Source of the DNA: JAKOWB01 sp038363005
GTDB lineage: Bacteria > Pseudomonadota > Alphaproteobacteria > Kiloniellales > JACOMY01
NCBI GenBank assembly: GCA_038363005.1
Contig: JBBQBI010000023.1
Span: forward strand, 1 to 64,000
Reading direction: 5' to 3'
Length of the DNA stretch: 64,000 bases
Below, piece after piece: positions 1 through 7,263 of the stretch (its first letter is position 1; each line of letters starts with the position of its first letter). Both the position numbers and the translations under genes were made by a program. Under the pieces are notes generated by a model. The model saw only the letters and a program-made list of their open reading frames with translations, had not been told where the DNA came from and did no database searches.

Positions 1-141
1 GCCGCCTTCAGCCACACCGCCGGCGAGCTGCGGGTCAACGGCAACCAGCTGGAGGGCGACACCAACGGCGACGGTGTCGCCGACCTGGTGATCCGCGTTT
101 CCGCCAACACCGCCGCCGACTTCTGGAGCTTCAACTTCTAG
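1..141 (+). CDS. C-terminal end of an RTX / M10-peptidase-type calcium-binding protein (partial)
   Basis: The first 46 codons are open from the window edge to a TAG at 139-141. The residues GELRVNGNQLEGDTNGDG (8-25), followed by VADLVIRV and a closing aromatic stretch (ADFWSFNF), match the C-terminal module of serralysin-like and RTX proteins. In that module a GDxNGDGxAD calcium-binding loop precedes the last beta strands and the type I secretion signal. The body of the protein lies outside the window, so its catalytic domain and size are unknown. It may be a protease, a haemolysin-type repeat protein or an adhesin. Its stop codon directly abuts the stop of the convergent methyltransferase gene. 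Confidence 0.6.
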   Translation, partial: AAFSHTAGELRVNGNQLEGDTNGDGVADLVIRVSANTAADFWSFNF

Positions 142-2055
142 TCAGACGGCCTGGCACCAGAAGCGGTACATCGCGGCGAAGCTATCCGGCTGTGCCTGTT
201 CGAAGGCGTCCCAGGCCGCCAGGTCGCCTTGCGCGGCCGGCGCCGGGTGCTGTCGGCGGAAGGCAGGGGCCACGGTCCTGTCGACTAGCTCGAAGCCGAG
301 GAAGCGCAGGCCCAGGGCCTCCAGCAGCCGGGCGATCTCCGGCAGGGTGAAGTCCAGCTCCTGCACATGGAACAGCAGGTCGCGCAGGCCATCCAGGTCG
401 TAGGCGTCGAGGAACCCCAGGACGAACTGCACGTCGGGTTCGGCGGAGCGCTCCAGCAGCAACATGCGGGCCTCGCGCAGCCGCTCGGTCGTGACCGGCC
501 GGCCGTCACCGACACCGACGAGCCGGCGCACCGCGGCCAGCCGCCGCCGCGCCAGGCGGCTGTAGAGGCCGATGCGCATGACACCGCCGGGAACCAGCAG
601 GCCACGCAGGGCGCGCCAGCCGGCGGCCGGATCGGCCAGGTGGTGCAGCACGCCCATGGCCTCGATCACCTCGAAGCGGTCCGGCAGCTCGCCCAGGCGC
701 AGGATGTCGGCCTGGGCGAAGCGCAGGTTGGTCAGATCCAATGCCTCCGCCCGCAGGGCCGCATGGCCAAGCGAGGCGCGGCTGAGGTCGACCGCCAGCA
801 CCCGGGCATCGGCGAAGCGCCGCGCGCTGCGCACGGCCTGCTCGCCGGTGCCGCAGCCGGCGACCAGGATGTTCAGCGGCCGGGCCTGCGGCAGACTGGG
901 CGCCGCGAACCCGGGAAAGAGTCCCTGCAGCACCCGCGCCAGCGGGCGTGGCTGCGGCAGGTTGGTGGCGATCCAGCGTGGATAGGGATTGGCTTCGTAC
1001 TGCGCCTGCACAGCAGTGGAGATGGCGTCCTCGACCGGGGTGAGCGCCGGCAGCGCCGCCCCCAGGCGGTCGCGCCGCCGTGGCTCCTCGAGCAGCCGTT
1101 CCCAGGCCTCGCGCAGCAGGCCCTGGCCGGGTGGCGGCGAGAGCTCCCAGGCCGGCCCCAGCAAGGGGCGATAGCAGGCCAGCAGCAGCACACGGCCGTC
1201 GGGGCCGTCCGGCGGCTCCGCGGCCAGCGCTGCCTCCAGCGCCGCCACGCCACTACTTTCGGCCGGCGGCTCCATCCAGGCGTGACCGCACAGGTTGGCC
1301 TGCAGCGCCAGCGCCGCGAGCGGCTCCAGGCCTGGTGTCAGGAGACCGCCGATGCTGCCGCCCTGCCAGCGCGACAGCGCGACGCGGCGCAGATGCGTCA
1401 GCATGATCTCCAGCGGCCGCTCGGTCAGCAGGCAGCGGGCCAGCAGGGCCTGCCACAAGGGGTGTTCCAGCAGCTCCTGGCTGGCGGGTTCCGCAACCAG
1501 CGCGAGCAGTCCGGAGGGCAGCGACAGGCGATCGAATCCCGGCAGCGTGCGCAGGAAGCTCAGGGCCGCCGGGCCGACGTCGAGCGGGCTGACATCCGGC
1601 GCGCGCAGCAGGCGAACCAGCTGCGCCTGTACCGCCGGACTGGCGCCGGCCATGTTGGCGTTCGGTAGTGCTTCGACCAGGGCGCGGCGCAGCGCCGGAT
1701 CCTGCGGCGCCAGGTGGCAGGCCAGCAGGCGCTGCGCCAGCGCCTCCTGAACCAGGCCCCGGCTGCTCAGCGCGTCGGCCACGCCATTGGGGACGCCCGG
1801 ATGGCTGGGCGCCGCCGCCCGGGCCTGGCGCGCCGCCGCCGCGGCGTCGGCCAGGCGGCCGGCGGCGATCAGGCGCTGGGCATCGGCCAGCGCCTTGGCG
1901 GCCAGCGGGGGCAGGGGCAGCAGCACGTCGGGCAACCTCCGGAGCGGAAAACGCGGCGCGATCCTGCCTGTCAGGGCCGCCGCCGTCGAGAGGCGCGCGC
2001 TGCTTGGCCGCGCATCGGCCCCGGGGTCTTCCCGCCGCGCGGTGCGGCATGACAT
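142..2055 (-). CDS. TPR-containing class I SAM-dependent methyltransferase
   Basis: This is a 637-residue protein if the upstream ATG is used. Residues about 50-130 are alanine-rich helical pairs that look like tetratricopeptide repeats. A linker carries AQYEANPYPRW (351-361), a signature I associate with TPR-methyltransferases of proteobacterial surface-modification loci. A Rossmann methyltransferase follows, with SAM motif I VAGCGTG at 398-404, an acidic residue after strand 2 (AVDLS) and the MGVLHHLADP motif. The substrate cannot be read from the sequence. A polysaccharide, lipid or protein acceptor is an inference from the family and from nearby glycosyltransferases. The first roughly 40 residues are arginine-rich and unlike the rest, so a downstream non-ATG start is quite possible. 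Confidence 0.8.
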   Translation of the reverse strand: MSCRTARREDPGADARPSSARLSTAAALTGRIAPRFPLRRLPDVLLPLPPLAAKALADAQRLIAAGRLADAAAAARQARAAAPSHPGVPNGVADALSSRGLVQEALAQRLLACHLAPQDPALRRALVEALPNANMAGASPAVQAQLVRLLRAPDVSPLDVGPAALSFLRTLPGFDRLSLPSGLLALVAEPASQELLEHPLWQALLARCLLTERPLEIMLTHLRRVALSRWQGGSIGGLLTPGLEPLAALALQANLCGHAWMEPPAESSGVAALEAALAAEPPDGPDGRVLLLACYRPLLGPAWELSPPPGQGLLREAWERLLEEPRRRDRLGAALPALTPVEDAISTAVQAQYEANPYPRWIATNLPQPRPLARVLQGLFPGFAAPSLPQARPLNILVAGCGTGEQAVRSARRFADARVLAVDLSRASLGHAALRAEALDLTNLRFAQADILRLGELPDRFEVIEAMGVLHHLADPAAGWRALRGLLVPGGVMRIGLYSRLARRRLAAVRRLVGVGDGRPVTTERLREARMLLLERSAEPDVQFVLGFLDAYDLDGLRDLLFHVQELDFTLPEIARLLEALGLRFLGFELVDRTVAPAFRRQHPAPAAQGDLAAWDAFEQAQPDSFAAMYRFWCQAV

Positions 2056-2096
2056 GATCCCGCCGCCCCTTGCACCAGACGCCGAAGGACCGAGGC

Positions 2097-3530
2097 ATGG
2101 CCACCACCGATCTCTGCTACCTGACCGCCACCGAAGCCCTGGCGCTGTTCCGCAAGAAGAAGCTGTCGCCGGTCGAGCTGATGAAGGCGGTGATCAAGCG
2201 GGCGGAGAAGACCGAACCGAAGGTCAACGCCCTGCCGATGCAGTACTTCGACGAGGCGATGCAGCAGGCCAAGGCGGCCGAGGCGGTCTACGCCAAGCGC
2301 GGCGCCAAGCCGCGTGCCCTCGAAGGCATCCCCTTCGTGGTCAAGGACGAGTCGATGATGGAGGGCAAGACCACCACCTTCGGCTCGCTGATCTACAAGG
2401 ATGCCAAGGACACCGAGACGAACCTGACGATCGAGCGTGTGCTGCAGGCCGGCGCCATCGTGCACGCGCGTGGCGCGGCGCCGGAGTTTTCCTGCGCGCC
2501 CTATACCCAGTCACGCATCTGGGGCGTCACCCGCACGCCCTGGAACCTGGACTATTCCTGCGGTGGCTCATCCGGTGGCTCGGGCGCCTCGCTGGCCGCC
2601 GGCTCCACCATCCTGGCCAATGGCTCCGACATCGGCGGTTCGATCCGCATCCCGGCCTCGATGACCGGCACGGTCGGCTACAAGCCGCCCTTCGGCCGCA
2701 ACCCGGACTCGGCGCCCTTCAACCTGGACCAGTACTGCCACATCGGTCCCATGGCGCGCTCGGTCGGCGACGTGGCGCTGCTGCAGAACATCATGTGCGG
2801 CCCGCACCCCAAGGACATCGCCTCGCTGCGACCCAAGGTCACGGTGCCGACCAGCTACAAGCCGATCAAGGGCTGGAAGATCGCCTATTCTCTCGACCTT
2901 GCAGGCTATGACATCGAGCCCGACGTGATAGCCAACACCCACAAGGCGATCGAGACCTTCCGCGCGCTGGGCGCCAAGGTGGAGGAAGTCGATCTCGGCT
3001 GGAAGCGCGAGGAGGTGGCCAAGGCGGCGCGCGCACATTTCGGCACCATCTTTGGTCCCTGGATCGCGCGCTACGCAGACGCGCAGGGCGAACTGATGAC
3101 CGACTACGCGCTGGCCTTCGCCCAGATGGCCAAGCAGATCACCGCCAAGGACTTCGTGGAGGGCCTGGAGATCGAGACCAAGATGTATGCTTCCTTCGGG
3201 CCGATGATGGAGCGCTACAAGCTGTTCCTCTGTCCCACCCTGCCGCTGCCGGCGACCAAGGCGGGCGAAAGCTATGTCGACACCAAGCTGATCATCAATG
3301 GCAAGCCGCAGGCGGGGATCGAGGAGTGGCTGATGACCATCTGCTTCAACATCCTCAGCCGCTGCCCGGTGATGAGCGTGCCCTCGGGTCGCGCCGGCAA
3401 CGGTGTGCCGACTGGCCTCTCCATCGTCGGCCGCACCTACGACGACGCCACGGTGTTCCACGCCGCGGCGGCCTATGAGGCGGCCATGGGCGGCTTCTAT
3501 ACCGAAACGAAAAAGCGACCGAAGCTCTGA
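2097..3530 (+). CDS. Amidase signature family enzyme
   Basis: This 477-residue protein hydrolyses an amide bond using the Ser-Ser-Lys triad of the amidase signature family. The triad is visible as Lys83 (FVVKDE), the cis-serine region CGGSSGGSG (155-163) and the nucleophile Ser182 in SDIGGSIRIP. The chosen ATG at 2097 follows GGACCGAGG and gives the usual MATTDLCYLTATEA start. A TTG nine codons upstream is also in frame but looks worse. The substrate is unknown. Family members act on indoleacetamide, aryl amides, nylon oligomers and others. It stands alone, read away from the methyltransferase gene, with 41 bases between the two starts. A second amidase at 39952 has its triad at the same residue numbers. 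Confidence 0.88.
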   Translation: MATTDLCYLTATEALALFRKKKLSPVELMKAVIKRAEKTEPKVNALPMQYFDEAMQQAKAAEAVYAKRGAKPRALEGIPFVVKDESMMEGKTTTFGSLIYKDAKDTETNLTIERVLQAGAIVHARGAAPEFSCAPYTQSRIWGVTRTPWNLDYSCGGSSGGSGASLAAGSTILANGSDIGGSIRIPASMTGTVGYKPPFGRNPDSAPFNLDQYCHIGPMARSVGDVALLQNIMCGPHPKDIASLRPKVTVPTSYKPIKGWKIAYSLDLAGYDIEPDVIANTHKAIETFRALGAKVEEVDLGWKREEVAKAARAHFGTIFGPWIARYADAQGELMTDYALAFAQMAKQITAKDFVEGLEIETKMYASFGPMMERYKLFLCPTLPLPATKAGESYVDTKLIINGKPQAGIEEWLMTICFNILSRCPVMSVPSGRAGNGVPTGLSIVGRTYDDATVFHAAAAYEAAMGGFYTETKKRPKL

Positions 3531-3632
3531 GGCTTAGCCCCCGACCCTTGCCGCCCGGCAGCGTCGCGTCCTAGGGTCTGGCCGGCGCCGCGGGGGCGAG
3601 TCGCCTCTGGTTGCGGACAAGAGGAAGGATCG

Positions 3633-4058
3633 ATGGCAGCTTTGCAGGTCAATGCGCCCACGGTGGTGGCGGAGGTCTTCGACATCGAGGTGGTGGTGAT
3701 CCACCTGGAGCGCGGCACCTATTACAGCCTCACCGGTGCGGCCTGTCAGCTCTGGCGCTTGCTGGGCTGTGGCCTGGATGCGAGTGGCATTGCCCAGCAG
3801 CTGGCCGCTCTGGGGCCTGATTGGGCCGGGTCGGCGAGCGAGATCGCGGCATTTCTGTCGGCGCTCGAGGCGGAAGAACTGGTGTGCGCCGGCGATGCGA
3901 CCGGCAGCGCGCCGGCCTTGGCGACGGTGCCCTACCAGCCGCCGCGGCTGGAGAAGTTCACCGACATGGAAGAGCTGATCGCGCTGGATCCGGTTCACGA
4001 CGTCTCGGCCGCCGAGGGTTGGCCGCTGCGCACGCCCCTGGGACCCGACAGCCCCTGA
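3633..4058 (+). CDS. PqqD-like (RRE-fold) protein with an acidic C-terminal tail
   Basis: This is a 141-residue protein. Residues about 10-90 look like the PqqD winged-helix fold (hydrophobic strands, GTYYSLTGAACQLWRLL, then a helical end). In RiPP pathways this fold acts as the precursor-binding element. After a short linker, residues 100-131 form a distinct tail beginning YQPPRLEKFTDMEEL and continuing LDPVHDV to GWP. I recall near-identical tails on PqqD proteins next to HprK-like kinases. AGGAAGG sits upstream of the ATG. The next gene, the kinase, starts 17 bases after the stop, so this is the first gene of a six-gene cassette. No separate small precursor gene is visible nearby. The tail could be the substrate or a docking segment, which is inference. 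Confidence 0.75.
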   Translation: MAALQVNAPTVVAEVFDIEVVVIHLERGTYYSLTGAACQLWRLLGCGLDASGIAQQLAALGPDWAGSASEIAAFLSALEAEELVCAGDATGSAPALATVPYQPPRLEKFTDMEELIALDPVHDVSAAEGWPLRTPLGPDSP

Positions 4059-4075
4059 TTCTGTAGAGTAGCGGC

Positions 4076-5179
4076 ATGATGGCTGAGGTCCTGAACCTGG
4101 CGACAACGCCTCCGGCGGTGCCAGACCACACCGCATTCCGCGATTTTGCCGGGCGCCTGCTGGCGGTCGCCAGGGCGGCGACGGCGATCGGCGCCAGCCG
4201 ACGGCTGGCCATCGGGCCACTCGATCTCACGCTGCGCGCTGCCGATGCTGGCTTGCTGGCCGCCTTCACCCATGGCCTGGCTGACCGACCGGCGGCAGGG
4301 CCGGGGCCACGGCAGGCGCTGACCATCCACCTGTTGGCTGGCCCGGCACGCATCGGTGCCACCGGCGAGCAGCCGCCGCCGCCGGCCTGGCCGCTGCCCA
4401 GCAGCGAGCACCAGCATCTGCGGCGCCTGCATCTCACCGCCGACCTGCGGCTCTATGCCTGGAACGATGGCGCGGTGTGGCAACTGCATGACCCGACCTC
4501 CGCCACCGCGGTCTACTGGGCGCGCGACCTGGCCGCGATTCCCGAATGGGATTACGGCGCGCCGCTGCGCAACCTGCTGGCCTGGGCGCTGCACGATGCG
4601 GGTCGCGTGCTGCTGCACGGCGCGGTGGTCGGCGATGCGGCCGGCGCGCTGCTGGTCGCCGGTGCCGGCGGCGCCGGCAAGTCCAGCACCACGCTGGCGG
4701 CGCTGCGCCACGCCGGCCTGACCACCGTCGGCGACGACTTCGTCGCGCTGACCGGCGACGGCATGGCCGAGGCGCTGTTCGATACGGTGAAGCTCGACCC
4801 TGGTGCACTACGGCGCCTGGCGGTGCCCGACGCCTGGGTGGCCAATCCAGGGCGACCGGCCGGGGAGAAGGCGCGACTGCACTTGGACGATTGGCTGCCG
4901 GAGGCGCTGGTGGCGCGCCTGCCGGTCAAGGCCTTGGCGGTCCCCTGCATTGTGGCACGACCCGACAGCGGATTTCGCCCAGCGGCGCCGGGAGTCCTGC
5001 TGCGCGCGCTGGCGCCCTCGTCGCTCTTCCTGGTGCCAGGCGCCGAGCGGCAGCGCTTCGCCGCGTTGGCCGCGCTAACCCAGCGGCTGCCCTGCGTAAC
5101 CTTGGAGCTGGGCCAGGAGGCCGCGGGCGTCGGACGCTTGGTCGCCGCTGTGCTGCGTGGGCTACGCCATGACGCCTGA
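4076..5179 (+). CDS. HprK-related serine kinase
   Basis: This 367-residue protein resembles the C-terminal kinase half of HPr kinase/phosphorylase. It has a P-loop AGAGGAGKSSTT with Lys202. The strand before it reads LLHGAVVG, and TTVGDDFVAL after it fits the acidic catalytic and metal-binding site of the family. The N-terminal 150 residues are a variable domain. In lasso-peptide and related clusters such kinases phosphorylate a peptide serine. Here the target is unknown, and the PqqD-like tail encoded immediately upstream is a candidate. Two consecutive ATG codons (4076, 4079) could start translation. The 3' end overlaps the next glycosyltransferase by 11 bases, indicating translational coupling. 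Confidence 0.8.
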   Translation: MMAEVLNLATTPPAVPDHTAFRDFAGRLLAVARAATAIGASRRLAIGPLDLTLRAADAGLLAAFTHGLADRPAAGPGPRQALTIHLLAGPARIGATGEQPPPPAWPLPSSEHQHLRRLHLTADLRLYAWNDGAVWQLHDPTSATAVYWARDLAAIPEWDYGAPLRNLLAWALHDAGRVLLHGAVVGDAAGALLVAGAGGAGKSSTTLAALRHAGLTTVGDDFVALTGDGMAEALFDTVKLDPGALRRLAVPDAWVANPGRPAGEKARLHLDDWLPEALVARLPVKALAVPCIVARPDSGFRPAAPGVLLRALAPSSLFLVPGAERQRFAALAALTQRLPCVTLELGQEAAGVGRLVAAVLRGLRHDA

Positions 5180-5903
5180 GCTCAGCGTCGTGTTGCCGGT
5201 CTACAACGCCGGCGCGTTCCTCGACCCCGCCCTGGAGTCAGTGCTGCGCCAGCCGGACGTGACGCTTGACGTGATCGCCGTCGATGACGGCTCGACCGAC
5301 AGTTCGCCAGATCGCCTGGCGTCCTGGGCTGCGCGCGACCCACGGATCAAGGTCATTCGCAGCAGCAACGGCGGCCCGGCCGCGGCGCGCAATCTTGGCC
5401 TGGCAGCGGCGCGGGCACCGGTCGTCGGCTTCATCGATGCCGATGACCTGTGGCCGGCCGACAAGCTGGCACGACAGCTGGCGCGACTGCGCCAGCAGCC
5501 GACGCTGGCCGCCGTCTCTGGCTTCACCTGCTACTTCGACCGTGCTGCGCCAGACGGCTTGGCCCCGGCAGACGACGCGCGCCGCGTGACACTGTTCCAT
5601 GTCCATATGGGCGCCACGCTGTTCCGTCGCGCGCTGCTGGAGGATATCGGTGGCTTCAACCCGGCGCAGCGCTTCAGCGAGGACCAGGACCTCTGGTTCC
5701 GGTTGCGCGAGAGCCGGCAGCCCTTCGCGATTCTGCGCCACACCACGCTCTATTATCGTCGCCATCCTGCGTCGATGACGGCAGGCAAGGGCGGATTGAC
5801 CGACGTCGGCCTGATCGAGATCCTGCGGCTGTCGCTGGCGCGCCGGCGGGCCGATGGGCCTGCGCAGGATCTCGGCGCCTTTGCGCCCTACTTGGACCCA
5901 TGA
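5169..5903 (+). CDS. Glycosyltransferase family 2 (first of three)
   Basis: This 244-residue GT-A-fold enzyme would transfer a sugar from a nucleotide-sugar donor. It begins SVVLPVYNAG, then has VDDGSTDSSPDRL and the metal-binding stretch FIDADDLWPADKL in place of a plain DxD. A late FSEDQDLWFRL fits the catalytic-base (ED) region. There are no membrane segments. The start at 5169 lies inside the end of the kinase gene, and the stop overlaps the next ATG as ATGA. It is shorter than most polysaccharide GT2 enzymes and similar to its two neighbours, so the three probably arose by duplication. The acceptor is unknown and may be a peptide or protein. Confidence 0.85.
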   Translation: MTPELSVVLPVYNAGAFLDPALESVLRQPDVTLDVIAVDDGSTDSSPDRLASWAARDPRIKVIRSSNGGPAAARNLGLAAARAPVVGFIDADDLWPADKLARQLARLRQQPTLAAVSGFTCYFDRAAPDGLAPADDARRVTLFHVHMGATLFRRALLEDIGGFNPAQRFSEDQDLWFRLRESRQPFAILRHTTLYYRRHPASMTAGKGGLTDVGLIEILRLSLARRRADGPAQDLGAFAPYLDP

Positions 5904-6592
5904 CCGAACAGCAGCCCAGCGTCGCCTGCATCGTGCCGCTCTTCAACGGCCGCAGCTACATCCTGGATGCGCTCGGCTCGATCGCCACGCAGACCTGGTC
6001 GGCGCGTGAGGTGATCGTGGTCGACGACGGTTCGACCGACGACGGTGCGGCGCTGGTCGCCGAGCATTTTCCCGAGGTGCGGTTGATCCGCCAGGCCAAC
6101 CGCGGCGAGGCGGCGGCGCGCAACCGCGGCTTGGCCGAGGCCAAGTCCGACTTCCTGGCGCTGCTTGACCAGGACGACCTCTGGCTGCCGCAGAAGCTGG
6201 AGCGGCAGATGGCGCTGCTGCAGTCAGACCCGGCGCTCGACTGGGTCATCGGACTGCAGCGCATGATCATGCTGGACGAGCCCGGAGCGAACTGGGCCCG
6301 GCCCGATTTTCTCGAGCGCCCGATGCCGGGATTCGTACCGGGCTGCATGCTGGTGCGGCGGCGGGCGCTGGAGCGCGTCGGCAGCTTCAACGAGAGCTTT
6401 CGCCTGGGCTCCGACACCGACTGGTTCATGCGCGCGCGCAGCCTTGGCCTCTCGGTGGCGAGCGTGCCCGAGGTGCTGTTGACCCGCCGCCTGCACGGCG
6501 CCAATTCCTCGCGCGATGCCAAGGCTTTCTATGACGGGATGATGCGGGTGGTCCGCGCCCACATGCTACGGCGCCGGGAGCCGGCGCCATGA
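5900..6592 (+). CDS. Glycosyltransferase family 2 (second of three)
   Basis: This is a 230-residue GT-A enzyme starting at the ATGA overlap with the previous gene. Visible motifs are SVACIVPLFNG, REVIVVDDGSTDDG, the acceptor/donor loop ANRGEAAARNRGLAEA, and LLDQDDLWLPQKLERQ, where DQD replaces the DAD of its neighbours. A late GSDTDWFMRA fits the catalytic-base region. No signal peptide or membrane helix is seen, so it should act in the cytoplasm. Its stop overlaps the third glycosyltransferase start, again as ATGA. Longer reading frames that begin inside the previous gene in this frame are not needed. The donor sugar and acceptor cannot be assigned. Confidence 0.85.
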   Translation: MTEQQPSVACIVPLFNGRSYILDALGSIATQTWSAREVIVVDDGSTDDGAALVAEHFPEVRLIRQANRGEAAARNRGLAEAKSDFLALLDQDDLWLPQKLERQMALLQSDPALDWVIGLQRMIMLDEPGANWARPDFLERPMPGFVPGCMLVRRRALERVGSFNESFRLGSDTDWFMRARSLGLSVASVPEVLLTRRLHGANSSRDAKAFYDGMMRVVRAHMLRRREPAP

Positions 6593-7263
6593 CATCAGCC
6601 ATCAGCGTCGTGGTCCCGGCGCGCGACGCGGCGCGCACGCTGGGCGAAACTCTGGCTACGATCCAGGCGCAGAGCCTGCCGCCGGCCGAGATCCTGGTGG
6701 TCGACGACGGTTCGCGCGACGACACTGCCTTGGTTGCCGAGCGGGCCGGCGCAAAAGTGTTGCGTCAGTCCGCCCAGGGCGTCGCGGTGGCCACCAACGC
6801 CGGCATCGCCGCGACGACGGGGGCGCTGATCGCCTTCTGCGACGCCGACGATCTCTGGTTGCCGGGCAAATTGGCGCTGCAGGCCGGACTGCTGGCTGAC
6901 CCAAAGGTCGATGCGGCGCTCTGCCACTTCGAATCCTTCCCTTGTCCAACGTTGACCGCCGAGCAGCGCGCGCGCATTGCCGTGCCGGATGTCAAGCCGG
7001 GCTGGCTGCGATCCGCCTTGGTGATCCGCCGCGCCGCCTTCGCACAGATCGGGCCGTTGGACAGCGCGCTGATCCTCGGCGAAGTGATCGACTGGTTGGA
7101 TCGGGCCCAGCGGGCGGGCCTAGTCTTCGCCATAGCGCCCGAGGTGTTGATGCGGCGACGCCTGCACCCGGGCAGCCTGTCGAATATCAACACCGGAAAC
7201 CATGCGCGCTATGTCGAGATGGCGCGGCGCGCCCTGGCGCGCCGCCGCGCCGCGTCATCATGA
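6589..7263 (+). CDS. Glycosyltransferase family 2 (third of three)
   Basis: This is a 224-residue GT-A enzyme with SVVVPARDAARTL at the N terminus, EILVVDDGSRDDTALV, and FCDADDLWLPGKLALQ as the metal and nucleotide site. The C-terminal half has the short hydrophobic pattern seen in the two preceding enzymes, but the catalytic-base region reads GEVIDWLDRA, less typical than ED-W. It starts at an ATGA overlap and ends in another with the nucleotidyltransferase. All four downstream partners of the kinase are therefore linked by overlapping codons. The set resembles tailoring enzymes of a peptide-modification cassette more than a capsule locus. The product is unknown. Confidence 0.83.
   Translation: MTSAISVVVPARDAARTLGETLATIQAQSLPPAEILVVDDGSRDDTALVAERAGAKVLRQSAQGVAVATNAGIAATTGALIAFCDADDLWLPGKLALQAGLLADPKVDAALCHFESFPCPTLTAEQRARIAVPDVKPGWLRSALVIRRAAFAQIGPLDSALILGEVIDWLDRAQRAGLVFAIAPEVLMRRRLHPGSLSNINTGNHARYVEMARRALARRRAASS

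Noticed and set aside
367..1668. 433-residue plus-strand open frame opposite the TPR-methyltransferase
   Set aside because: Gln/Arg/Gly-rich shadow without motifs. The opposite strand has clear SAM-binding motifs.
2070..2096. TTG start nine codons upstream for the first amidase
   Set aside because: The ATG at 2097 has a better ribosome site and gives the usual N terminus of the family.
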